Assembly (NCBI GenBank): GCA_031288795.1
Contig: JAITQS010000058.1
Span: forward strand, 1 to 64,000
Length of the DNA stretch: 64,000 nucleotides
Direction: 5' to 3'
DNA from: Holosporaceae bacterium
GTDB lineage: Bacteria > Pseudomonadota > Alphaproteobacteria > UBA3830
Position 1 is the stretch's first letter. The number at the start of each line of letters is the position of its first letter. This document shows positions 41,711-50,949 of this stretch, piece after piece. Below the pieces are notes generated by a model, which ran no database searches, was not told the DNA's origin, and saw only the letters and a list, made by a program, of their open reading frames with translations. Both the position numbers and the translations under genes were made by a program.

Positions 41711-41733
41711 AGAGACTGTTGCCTAATGAATTT
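41711..41733. repeat. short fragment of dispersed GAGACTGTTGC repeat
   Basis: AGAGACTGTTGCCTAATGAATTT; shares GACTGTTGCCTAATG with other intergenic sites. Confidence 0.5.
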
Positions 41734-42679
41734 TAGCACTAATTATTCGCATAATAGCGGTAATAGTTTCATGTTGATGCCCGAAATCGTCTAGAAAACA
41801 AGCGTTTTTCATTTGATTGCGAAACCATGTGGATTGGCGTTTGGCATATTGCCTCGTGCGCATCTGCATTCTTTCGACGCAGTTTTTTAGGAGAATTTCA
41901 CCACCGAGAAACAAAGATATTTCCTCATATCCAATGGCGTTTACCAATGGACCGGAATAATTTTCATATTTTTTCCGAAAGTCCCTAACCTCCTCCACCG
42001 CTCCCGCGTCAATCATGGCGCATATTCTGCTCTGGCATGCGTGGCTCAGCGCAACCCGAGGAGGATTCAGCACAAAAGACAAAATAAATAAATTTTGAAA
42101 ATCACTTTGCTCATTTTTTTGATTCCACCAATGGGATAGTGGTTTCCCGGTGAATAGCGCTATTTCATAGGCTCTTACTAGTCGCTGGGTATCTCCTTTG
42201 GCTACTCGAGATTCCGGATCAAGTTTTTTTAGCTCATTCCAGAACTCGTCGCGACCAATTTTCTCGAACCTGCACCGCACCTCCTGACGAATTTCCATCG
42301 GCACTTCCGGGATAGCGGATATGCCGTCGGTGATGGCTTTCATGTAGAGTCCGGTACCGCCGCATAGGATGGCCACGTTTTGCTCCGCCCGAATGCGTTT
42401 TATTTCCACCATTGCCATTTTTGTCCAGGAAGCAACATTGGCGGCGTCGTTGGGCGACAGCACACCAAATAGCCTATGCGGAACGTGCTTCAGCTGCTCA
42501 GCGGTAGGAAAAGCCGTGAGGATTTTCAATTCATCATATAGCTGAGTGGCGTCGGCATTAATTATTTCCGAGCCTTGTCCGAATGTTTTTTTTAAAAAAT
42601 CCGATATTTCGAGGGACAAAAAACTTTTTCCCGATGCCGTTGGTCCTGCCACAAAAATCATAGGAGGAAGCGCAGTCAA
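41723..42679 (-). CDS. miaA: tRNA dimethylallyltransferase
   Basis: FVAGPTASGKSFLS, INADATQLYDELKILTA, GGTGLYMKAI. Confidence 0.96.
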   Translation of the reverse strand: MTALPPMIFVAGPTASGKSFLSLEISDFLKKTFGQGSEIINADATQLYDELKILTAFPTAEQLKHVPHRLFGVLSPNDAANVASWTKMAMVEIKRIRAEQNVAILCGGTGLYMKAITDGISAIPEVPMEIRQEVRCRFEKIGRDEFWNELKKLDPESRVAKGDTQRLVRAYEIALFTGKPLSHWWNQKNEQSDFQNLFILSFVLNPPRVALSHACQSRICAMIDAGAVEEVRDFRKKYENYSGPLVNAIGYEEISLFLGGEILLKNCVERMQMRTRQYAKRQSTWFRNQMKNACFLDDFGHQHETITAIMRIISAKIH

Positions 42680-42683
42680 TGCA

Positions 42684-44192
42684 TCACCGTGCCGCCGGTA
42701 CTTTGGCTGGTACTTGGGATACGGTACTGTTATTTTTGGTGTTTGGGACGGAATATTTTAGCTTTACCGGAATGTAGAATTTTTTCCATTGGCCATCACA
42801 TATATAAAATGCGACGATTTTGGCGCCGTTATTCATTAGTTTTTGGAGTTCGGCTCTTAGTCCTTCAATATTTTGGACATTGGTGTGATTGACCTTAAGA
42901 ATCACGCTACCGACCGAGATATCGTTGCGGAAGTCATCGGATCTAGCCACCAGAACACCGCTTACATCTGCGGGGATATTGAAATATTTTCTTAATTCTG
43001 TAGTTAAATTGGCGACTCCCAGCGTAATGCTATCGATTTCTTCGCAGGGAACGCTTTTTTTGGAGATGGCTCCATCATTAGCTTCGTCGATTTTATCTTC
43101 GTCACTGCGGGAGCTGACCTTAATGCTCAATTTCATTTCCACACCGTCCCTCATGATTTGGATCGGCACGACTTTATCGATGGGGAGATTGGTCAGCATA
43201 TATTCCATATTGGAATTTTCGGAGATGTTGGCATCATTTATGGACAGCAGGATATCACCGGACTTTATGCCGGCGGCTATGGCCGGAGATCCTTCTTCGA
43301 CTCGCTGAATGACGCAACCGCAGCGATCGCCCATGCCGAGAGCATCCGAAACGCTCTTATTGAACGGTGTCACGCTAATTCCGAGCCAACTGCGCTTCAT
43401 GCGGCCATTTTTGCGTAGCTGCTCTATGTCCTGCTGAATAATTTTCGCCGGAATTGCAAAACTAATACCGGTATTGCGAACTCCATCATAGAATATGATG
43501 GTTATCATTCCGACCACTTTCCCATCGCAGCTGCAGAGTGGACCACCGGAATTTCCTTGATTTATGACGGCGTCCGTCTGCATATATGGCACGAGATCTC
43601 CACCACTTCCCAGCTCCACGATTTGGCCGGACAAATCGCGCTCTTTGTGAGATATGATGCCAAATGTAACAGTATTCTTATATATATACGGATTCCCAAC
43701 GGCAAAAACGCCGTCTCCAACCTCGACGGCATCGGAATCGGCAAATTTTACGCAGGAAAGCTTTGATTTGGGCTCGATTTTTAAAAGAACAATGTCCGTT
43801 CTGTAATCCACACCGACTATTTTTGCCTCATACTCGTTACCATTATGAAGAATAACCTTTATTTTTTCGATGGAGTTGTCGTGAATTCTCTGGCGAGATC
43901 CTAAAACATGACAATTGGTTACCACATAGCCGGTTTCGTCAACGATGAAACCGGTGCCGTCCGGCTGCTGATCGTTTTTAAAATCGTCGCCGCTATAGGA
44001 GGGAAAAAATCGACTGGAATCCGACGAATAAAGTTCTTCTCGGCCATCGTTTTTGTATACCACAACTATTTCCACGACGGCATTTATTACTGCCTTGACA
44101 CCACTTTTTATGGAAAAAATACCTCCACCACTAGCGGCAATACAGCCTAAACCCGACTCCAGCAGCAAAAACAAGACAAATATGTAGCGCAT
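42684..44192 (-). CDS. HtrA/Deg-type periplasmic serine protease with PDZ domains
   Basis: TGFIVDETGYVVTNCHVL, D in YRTDIVLLKI, VINQGNSGGPL; two PDZ-like regions. Confidence 0.93.
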   Translation of the reverse strand: MRYIFVLFLLLESGLGCIAASGGGIFSIKSGVKAVINAVVEIVVVYKNDGREELYSSDSSRFFPSYSGDDFKNDQQPDGTGFIVDETGYVVTNCHVLGSRQRIHDNSIEKIKVILHNGNEYEAKIVGVDYRTDIVLLKIEPKSKLSCVKFADSDAVEVGDGVFAVGNPYIYKNTVTFGIISHKERDLSGQIVELGSGGDLVPYMQTDAVINQGNSGGPLCSCDGKVVGMITIIFYDGVRNTGISFAIPAKIIQQDIEQLRKNGRMKRSWLGISVTPFNKSVSDALGMGDRCGCVIQRVEEGSPAIAAGIKSGDILLSINDANISENSNMEYMLTNLPIDKVVPIQIMRDGVEMKLSIKVSSRSDEDKIDEANDGAISKKSVPCEEIDSITLGVANLTTELRKYFNIPADVSGVLVARSDDFRNDISVGSVILKVNHTNVQNIEGLRAELQKLMNNGAKIVAFYICDGQWKKFYIPVKLKYSVPNTKNNSTVSQVPAKVPAAR

Positions 44193-44197
44193 CGCAG

Positions 44198-45055
44198 TTA
44201 TCTTCCATTCATTGCTTTAAAAAACTCACTTTGCCGAGATAAAACAAACGTCGTGTTATCTTCAGCAAAAGACGAACGATAGGCATCCAATGACTGGAAA
44301 AATGTAAAAAAATCCTTATCTTTTGAAAAAGCATCCACGTAGATTTTGTTGGCTTCCAGCTCACCTTCCGCTATCAGGATCTGTACTTTGGTTTTAGCCT
44401 CTGATATGGATATGGCATTTTCCTTATCGGCGGTTGATTTTATAATTTTCGACATCTCCACACCTTTTGCTCTTAGCTCTCGCGCTTCTCTTTCGCGTTC
44501 GCTAATCATTCTTTTGCAGATGGCTTCGCTATTTTGCGGCGGGAGATCTGTTTTTTTGATGCGCACATCAACAACGTCAATGCCGAATCCTTGGGCAGCC
44601 TTATTTACTTCGTCTCTGATTTTATTCATGGCCGCGATGCGGGTGTCCGACAGCAGAGACGCCAAACTTACGCCTCCGAGAACACTGCTGAGGCTCCCCA
44701 ATACAACGGGATTCAGTCGAACGATAACGCCTTTCTCATTGTAAACTGTCTGATAAAATTTCAGTGGATCCGTAATACGATATCTACCAAAAGCATCCAC
44801 CATTATTCTTCTTTTATCACCAAGGGTCACCTCGAGAGCCGACAGCTCTATGCTCATGAGACGATTATCAAAAAATATCGCCCTCTCCAGCATGGGAATC
44901 TTGAAATGCAGTCCCGGATCCTTTATGACCCGTATCGGCTCTCCCAACCGCGTAACGACCACATGTTCTATCTGGTTTACCGTGAATAAACCATCCAGAA
45001 AAACAAAAAACACTAATCCCAATAGGAAAATAATCGATGAAATGTTTCTTTTCAT
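44198..45055 (-). CDS. hflC: HflC
   Basis: SPFH/band-7 domain, EHVVVTRLGEPIRVIKDPGLHFKIP; overlaps hflK end. Confidence 0.95.
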   Translation of the reverse strand: MKRNISSIIFLLGLVFFVFLDGLFTVNQIEHVVVTRLGEPIRVIKDPGLHFKIPMLERAIFFDNRLMSIELSALEVTLGDKRRIMVDAFGRYRITDPLKFYQTVYNEKGVIVRLNPVVLGSLSSVLGGVSLASLLSDTRIAAMNKIRDEVNKAAQGFGIDVVDVRIKKTDLPPQNSEAICKRMISEREREARELRAKGVEMSKIIKSTADKENAISISEAKTKVQILIAEGELEANKIYVDAFSKDKDFFTFFQSLDAYRSSFAEDNTTFVLSRQSEFFKAMNGR

Positions 45056-46122
45056 TGGGCCGTCTCCTTTTGGCTTGGTATTTTATTTTTTGCTATTTCC
45101 GTTAGGGGTAAATAGGAGACGGCATTGACTTTATCATCTATTATTATCTTGTTTACGGATTTGTAGATGTCGCGCATGGTGTCAATGTACAATCTCTTGG
45201 ACACCACATCCGGAGCCAATTGATACTGGGAGTAGGCAGACAAGAATCTCGCAACTTCTCCGCGTGCTATTTCCACAATGGCTCTCTTTTGTGCCTCACC
45301 GCTATTTATGGTCTCTGCCACGATGCCTCGGGTGCGGGCTCGGGTATCGCGATCGTAGGCTTCGGCTTTGTTTTTCTCGCTTTGCTGTTCCGCCTGCGCT
45401 CTTTCCACATCCCGAAACGAGTCTATGACCGATGCCGGTGGCTCGACTCTCTGCAATTCAACCCGAAGAATCTCTATGCCCATTTTGTATTCGTTCATGA
45501 GCGCCTGAAGGTTTTCCAGCACCTTTTGCTGTATTTCCGCTCGTCCTTCGGTCTGCACGAAGGAAAATAACGCCTGTCCCACGATTTCGCGCATGACGCT
45601 TTCCGCTACGGCTCTGACCGTAACATCCGGAGATTTCGCATTAAACAGATAATCCTCTACGCCGTCCTCTTTTATTTTCCACAATACACTGAAACTAATG
45701 TTGGCCAAATTCGAATCTCCGGTCAACATTAAGCTCTCTTCCTGCTGAGAATTGAAAAAGGACCCGACGTCTATTTGATTCACGTTCGTAACCTGTTGAA
45801 GAATTACCGATTCCAGAGGAGACGGTAGAATATACTGCAATCCAGGACCAACGGTCCGTACCCAACGGCCAAACCGAAGTACCACACCTCGCTCATTGTG
45901 CTGTACCTGATAAAAACCGGAGGCCAAATATAAAATCGCCAATCCTCCCAGCACATAAATCAAAAAATTACGGGATGGAATCTTTTGGTTGCCTCCCCCT
46001 CCCATTTTATTCATGCGTTTTTTTAGATTATCGATCACGTCAAACGGAAAAGTACCAGTGGAATTGCTTTTCTTCCACGGATCCTCATCATCCGACGTTT
46101 CCCAAGGATTTTTAGACGACAT
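45052..46122 (-). CDS. hflK: HflK
   Basis: NERGVVLRFGRWVRTVGPGLQYILPSPLE, VQRVEPP-type region LQRVEPPASVIDSFRDVERAQAEQ. Confidence 0.95.
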   Translation of the reverse strand: MSSKNPWETSDDEDPWKKSNSTGTFPFDVIDNLKKRMNKMGGGGNQKIPSRNFLIYVLGGLAILYLASGFYQVQHNERGVVLRFGRWVRTVGPGLQYILPSPLESVILQQVTNVNQIDVGSFFNSQQEESLMLTGDSNLANISFSVLWKIKEDGVEDYLFNAKSPDVTVRAVAESVMREIVGQALFSFVQTEGRAEIQQKVLENLQALMNEYKMGIEILRVELQRVEPPASVIDSFRDVERAQAEQQSEKNKAEAYDRDTRARTRGIVAETINSGEAQKRAIVEIARGEVARFLSAYSQYQLAPDVVSKRLYIDTMRDIYKSVNKIIIDDKVNAVSYLPLTEIAKNKIPSQKETAQ

Positions 46123-46334
46123 GCATACCTCTCCAACAAAACTTTTCTAGCAAACCATTCAGCTTCGTAGAATAGCACAAAAAAAGCAAGCAGGGCACCA
46201 TTTATTCTCAAAAAAATAACAAATACCAACGAGCTTGTCCATAAAAAAATCGCCGCATAATGAGATATTTTTTCGCGAGAACAAAGCGGAACACAGGTAT
46301 CCACACGTTGCGCAGACCCATAGCGAAATTCTAG

Positions 46335-46376
46335 AAATCGTTGCCTAATGGCTTCGCCGTCGACTTCGTCAAGCCC
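46335..46376. repeat. dispersed intergenic repeat, copy C
   Basis: AATCGTTGCCTAATGGCTTCGCCGTCGACTTCGTCAAGC. Confidence 0.55.
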
Positions 46377-46386
46377 CCAGTCTCTT

Positions 46387-46857
46387 CTAGGCTTCACCGG
46401 CGGATTCAATGAACAGCGCGTCGACGGACACGTTGGTGGGCAGACTATTCTCTATCAATGCCAAAAAATAATGGAAAAAACGATCGCATTCGCCGGTAAT
46501 AATGCGCATCGCCGATTCCACTATAACCTCATCGGTCAAAAAAGAAGATATAAACGGAATCGATAAACTATAAAAAATGCTGTCGTATTCCTGAACAAAA
46601 TCAAAATGCCCAATCCACATCTGCATATTCACCTGTATAATCGCATTTATGACCGCACTACGCCGCTTTTTGGGAACCGTAAGATTCAAATTACAGGAAA
46701 AATATACAATATCACATTCACGTCCCAGCATTACCGTCAGCTCATAGACCGATTTCTTGCCGTTCAGCGTTATGGTGATCTCATCTTCTTCAAGCCTATT
46801 ATAACTGAGATCCATTTTGGTAGCTACCTTCTCAGTTACGTCTATTAAATCAAGCAT
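46387..46857 (-). CDS. YbjN-domain protein
   Basis: 156-aa type III chaperone-like fold pattern; YELTVMLGRECDIVYFSCNLNLTVPKKRRSAVINAIIQVN. Confidence 0.7.
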   Translation of the reverse strand: MLDLIDVTEKVATKMDLSYNRLEEDEITITLNGKKSVYELTVMLGRECDIVYFSCNLNLTVPKKRRSAVINAIIQVNMQMWIGHFDFVQEYDSIFYSLSIPFISSFLTDEVIVESAMRIITGECDRFFHYFLALIENSLPTNVSVDALFIESAGEA

Positions 46858-46938
46858 TAGCCATTACCATCCAATATTACGGAGTATATTATCACAAAAA
46901 ATCTCCTAACGGAATTAAAAACGACACAATAAATATAA

Positions 46939-47400
46939 TTATCTGTTGTTTTTTAGCAGGCGTATTTTTTCGCGATTCCATTCGCGCTGCTTGATGGTCT
47001 CACGCTTGTCAATGTTTTTTTTGCCTTTCCCCAGTCCGATGGATACTTTTGCCAATCCTTTTTCGTTGAAGTATATATTTAAGGGAACCAATGAATAGGC
47101 GCCTCTTTTTAGCTGACCAATTAGCTTTAGCATTTGTTTTTTGTGCAACAAGAGCTTTCTTGCCCGAATCGGATTATGATTCATGCGATTGGCCAGTTTA
47201 TACTCCGGAATATGCATTTGGTATAAAAATATTTCGCAATCTTTGGATAATCCCGCATAGGCTTCCGTGAGATTCACCCGATGATTCCGGAGCGCCTTCA
47301 CTTCGCTTCCGCGCAGCACAATGCCCGCCTCTAGTTTTTCCAGTATCTCGTAGTCATAGTTGGCTCTTTTATTAAAGCCGATTTCTTTATATTCTGCCAT
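46939..47400 (-). CDS. smpB: SsrA-binding protein
   Basis: NKRANYDYEILEKLEAGIVLRGSEVKALR, GKGKKNIDKRETIKQREWNREK. Confidence 0.97.
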   Translation of the reverse strand: MAEYKEIGFNKRANYDYEILEKLEAGIVLRGSEVKALRNHRVNLTEAYAGLSKDCEIFLYQMHIPEYKLANRMNHNPIRARKLLLHKKQMLKLIGQLKRGAYSLVPLNIYFNEKGLAKVSIGLGKGKKNIDKRETIKQREWNREKIRLLKNNR

Positions 47401-48270
47401 TTAGGTTATATCCACTTTTTCCATAAATTCATCAATTTTCGCTTGGGTTTTTGCGTCAATCGGAGACAGCGGAGACCGCAATTCGTTTTTTATGAGTCCC
47501 AGGCGACTGAGCGCGTACTTGGCCGGCGCCGGACTCGGATAATCAAACATAAGAAAATGTAGCGGAGCTAAAGTATCACGCAGGTACCTAAAATCTTCAA
47601 CATTGCCTTGCTTAAAGGTACGGTAGGTCTGCGCACACATCTTCGGAGCGACGTTTGCCGTAACGGAAATTACCCCTCGAGCTCCTAGCGCAAGTGCTCC
47701 GTAGGCGGTGCTATCGTCTCCGGAGAAAAATACGAAATCATCTTTCAATTGTATTCTCCAGCGACTAAATACTGATAAATCAGACCCACAATCCTTGAGA
47801 CCGATAATATTTTTTCGTTCCGACAATATCTTTAGGGTGTCGAAAGAGATGCAAGAACCCGCCCGGGCAGGATTATTGTACAAAATCAGCTTCTGCCCCG
47901 TGGACTCGCTGAGAATCCTAAAATGCGAATAAATCTGCTCCTGCGATGGCTTAATGTAAAACGGACATATGCATAAAAAACCATCTACGAGATCCTCGGT
48001 GCTCTTCATTAAAGCTTTGCAATTTTCCGTCATGGAGTCGATAATGCCTGCGATTATTTTTATTTTTCCGTTTACGACCCCGGCGGCGGTCGCTACGAGA
48101 TCGATTCTTTCATTAGTTGACAGCGATAGCGCTTCTCCGGTGGACGCGCATACGACAATACCTGAAATTCCTGAATCCACCAAATAACCGAGGTGTTTTT
48201 CAAAAGAATTAAGATCTAATTTATCTTTAAAAAACGGTGTCACCATAGCCGCAAAATAACCGCTGAACAT
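47401..48270 (-). CDS. dapA: 4-hydroxy-tetrahydrodipicolinate synthase
   Basis: GYFAAMVTPFFKD, GIVVCASTGEALSLS, LILYNNPARAG, IIGLKDCG Schiff-base Lys. Confidence 0.95.
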   Translation of the reverse strand: MFSGYFAAMVTPFFKDKLDLNSFEKHLGYLVDSGISGIVVCASTGEALSLSTNERIDLVATAAGVVNGKIKIIAGIIDSMTENCKALMKSTEDLVDGFLCICPFYIKPSQEQIYSHFRILSESTGQKLILYNNPARAGSCISFDTLKILSERKNIIGLKDCGSDLSVFSRWRIQLKDDFVFFSGDDSTAYGALALGARGVISVTANVAPKMCAQTYRTFKQGNVEDFRYLRDTLAPLHFLMFDYPSPAPAKYALSRLGLIKNELRSPLSPIDAKTQAKIDEFMEKVDIT

Positions 48271-48568
48271 ATTTAACTCCTAGAAAACAATAATGTATTA
48301 AGATTATTGCATATGACTACTTTTCGCAAGCGATACCGCTGAAATTATGATATATTTTGCGATTTTTCTAGCATCTGCGAAAAATAGCTACCGACAATAG
48401 TTTATGAGATAAAGATTATCAGGTTAGAAGAAAAAAGTACATAGCTAAGCGTATTATTTCTTACCACTCGCTGTTTTCAAATTTTTTCATTCGCATGTTC
48501 GAAAAATGGAAAAATCGCATCGCTGGGAGTATAATTTTGGAGTATAGTGAGAACTAGGGGAGAATTTG

Positions 48569-48589
48569 ACCTTCCTCCCAATGGAAGGT
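48569..48589 (+). promoter_or_regulatory. 7-bp perfect hairpin in the ogt leader
   Basis: ACCTTCC-TCCCAAT-GGAAGGT followed by TGTTTGCTTTTA, 32 nt before the ogt start. Confidence 0.4.
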
Positions 48590-48620
48590 TGTTTGCTTTT
48601 ATAAAGTCCAGGAACCAATT

Positions 48621-49103
48621 ATGGATTATTTTTGCTGTCAAACAATTCTTGGAGCGATAACGATCTTAGCCGATAAAAATTCCGTGCTAAGATTAAGCTT
48701 TGGCAATCACTTCCTGACGAACGCTCAAAATATCGAATCTCCTCTGATCAGAGGAGCGTTTATTCAGCTAATGGAATATCTGAACGGGGCAAGACAAATA
48801 TTTGATCTGGATTTTGCCTTTGATGGGTCGCTTTTTCAAATATCGGTTTGGAACGAGCTAAAGAAAATTTCCTATGGAAAAACAAAGAGTTACCAAGAAA
48901 TTTCCATTGTAATAAATAATCCCAAATCTTGCCGAGCTGTTGGGAAAGCCTGTGGCCAAAACCCGATTCCGATCTTTATTCCATGCCATCGGGTAATCGG
49001 ATCCGATGGAAATTTGACAGGCTACGCCGGAGGTATAGATATAAAGAAGAAACTTCTGGAAATAGAAAGAAAAGTATTAAATGCAGCTAAATCATCCTTT
49101 TGA
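48621..49103 (+). CDS. ogt: methylated-DNA--protein-cysteine methyltransferase
   Basis: IPCHRVIGSDGNLTGYAGG active-site motif, SYQEIS, SCRAVGKACGQNP. Confidence 0.95.
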   Translation: MDYFCCQTILGAITILADKNSVLRLSFGNHFLTNAQNIESPLIRGAFIQLMEYLNGARQIFDLDFAFDGSLFQISVWNELKKISYGKTKSYQEISIVINNPKSCRAVGKACGQNPIPIFIPCHRVIGSDGNLTGYAGGIDIKKKLLEIERKVLNAAKSSF

Positions 49104-49135
49104 TCCAGTTATAGTCTTGAAAAATTAATTTTAGA

Positions 49136-49990
49136 ATGGAAAAAAACCATTATATAAAAATTCGGCCTGCAGATTTTAATTTGCACCAAATAGAAAATTC
49201 GGGACAGTGTTTCCGAATATCTGAAATTTCAGCAAATGTATGGGAAGTGCATGCTTTTAATAAACGCTTGTTGATTCGTCAAGAAGGAGAAAGGCACGAC
49301 TATGTTTTTGAATGTTCTTCCGAAGAATTCAGGAAAATATGGTTCGACTATTTCGATATGGGAAGAGATTATGGAAAAATAAAATCAAACCTAAGGGCAA
49401 TCGGTGATCCGTATCTAACGGCGGCGGTCGATTACGGTTACGGCATAAGAATACTGCGGCAGGACCTCTGGGAAACTATTGTGACATTCCTCATATCTCA
49501 GCAAAACAATATTTCCCGCATCAAAAATACCATTGTGAAATTGTGCCGCCCCTACGACGATCGATTTCCGACTCCGGATCTTCTCTCTAAATACACAGAA
49601 AACGATTTTTTAGCTCTGGGACTGGGATATCGAGCCAAATATTTACAAAATATTGTGAAAGCCGTTAGGGAAAATAACCTAAATCTCCGGGAACTAAAAA
49701 CTATGAACTCTTTCGAAGCCATAAATTTTCTCAAAAGCTTTAGAGGCATAGGGGATAAGGTGGCCAACTGTATTGCACTTTTCGGATTGCACAAAGTGGA
49801 TGCATTCCCCATCGACGTTTGGATTAAACGCATTATCGACGAACGGTACGGCGGTAATTTCGATAAAACCCGCTTTTCCGAATACGCTGGAATCGTGCAG
49901 CAATACATGTTTTTTTATCGGAGAAATTCGGGGAAAAATATTGATTTTTCAGGGCGTGAGCGCCATATCCCACCGGGCACGCTGACCTAG
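49136..49990 (+). CDS. OGG1-type 8-oxoguanine DNA glycosylase/lyase
   Basis: NSGQCFRISEI, LISQQNNISRI, FRGIGDKVANCIALFGLHKVDAFPIDVWIKR (HhH-GPD, catalytic K in GDKVA and D in FPIDVW). Confidence 0.85.
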   Translation: MEKNHYIKIRPADFNLHQIENSGQCFRISEISANVWEVHAFNKRLLIRQEGERHDYVFECSSEEFRKIWFDYFDMGRDYGKIKSNLRAIGDPYLTAAVDYGYGIRILRQDLWETIVTFLISQQNNISRIKNTIVKLCRPYDDRFPTPDLLSKYTENDFLALGLGYRAKYLQNIVKAVRENNLNLRELKTMNSFEAINFLKSFRGIGDKVANCIALFGLHKVDAFPIDVWIKRIIDERYGGNFDKTRFSEYAGIVQQYMFFYRRNSGKNIDFSGRERHIPPGTLT

Positions 49991-50077
49991 ATCTTTTGCA
50001 CGAAAATCTTCCGTCTGCCGGATGAGATATACCAAAACCACTGCCGCTATCTAGCAAAAATTGAAATTAAGAAAATA

Positions 50078-50122
50078 AGACCGCTGCCTGCCTAATGGCT
50101 TTTTCTCGCAATGCAACGGTCT
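50078..50122. repeat. palindromic member of dispersed repeat family
   Basis: AGACCGCTGC (50078-50087) pairs 9/10 with GCAACGGTCT (50113-50122); contains CCTAATGGCTTTTTCTCGC. Confidence 0.6.
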
Positions 50123-50287
50123 CTTTAGGACTTTTTTGCAAAGATTCAGTCCTACGCCGATTCCATTGCTTTCATAGGCAGTGGAAGGAGCAAAAATGCA
50201 GGTTTCGAAAAAATTCCAATGCAAATCCTCCTTGGATAGTTGATATAAATAGTATAGAATCCTTCTTGCTAGTTAAATTTGAGGTAG

Positions 50288-50947
50288 GTGGCCGTGAGTG
50301 ATGAAGTAACTACAATATTGCAGGAAATCAATGAAGAATTGAAACATGATCGACAATTGGCGTTTTTTAAAAAGCATATGAATAAAATTCTTGGAGGAAT
50401 TGGCCTCGTTGTCGCGTTCATACTGATATATTCCTCCTGGTACATGCGTAAGCAAAAGCACATGGAAGAGATAACCAACGCTCTTATAAGCCTGAGCCAC
50501 TCTCCTGCAGAGAAAAATTATCTGCTGCTGCAGGAACTATTAGAAGAAGCTCCCGCCGAGCTAAAGCCTATTCTATTGATTATAAAATCCGGAAAGCAAA
50601 TGATGATGAGAGAATTTTCTGTGGAAAATCTTACACCACTACTGGAATTATCCCAAAAAAGTGGTGTTGACATCGTTTGGAGAGACCTGGCGCTCCTGAT
50701 ATATGCCTCCTATCCAGTTGACGACCACGAAAATCTTATAAAGTTGCTGGAGCCGCTAACGCAGGAAAATCGCCCATTTTCGTTTATGGCTCTGGAGTTA
50801 ATTGGCATGATGAAAGAAAACAGCGGAAAACGCGAAGAAGCATTGGAGATTTTTGATAAAATAATAAATCATAAAAATGCTCCCAAAACCTTGAAAAATA
50901 GAATATCAATTGTATCCAATTATATCCGAAACAGTGGGGGAAAATAA
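50288..50947 (+). CDS. YfgM-like membrane TPR protein
   Basis: cytoplasmic N-terminus, single TM (ILGGIGLVVAFILIYSSWYM), helical repeats; directly upstream of bamB as in many proteobacteria. Confidence 0.7.
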   Translation: MAVSDEVTTILQEINEELKHDRQLAFFKKHMNKILGGIGLVVAFILIYSSWYMRKQKHMEEITNALISLSHSPAEKNYLLLQELLEEAPAELKPILLIIKSGKQMMMREFSVENLTPLLELSQKSGVDIVWRDLALLIYASYPVDDHENLIKLLEPLTQENRPFSFMALELIGMMKENSGKREEALEIFDKIINHKNAPKTLKNRISIVSNYIRNSGGK

Positions 50948-50949
50948 AA

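Noticed and set aside
49880-49990. Possible frameshift at the C-terminus of the OGG1-type glycosylase
   Set aside because: The ORF covers the full catalytic HhH-GPD region and ends normally; the tail GRERHIPPGTLT is odd but not enough to call a pseudogene
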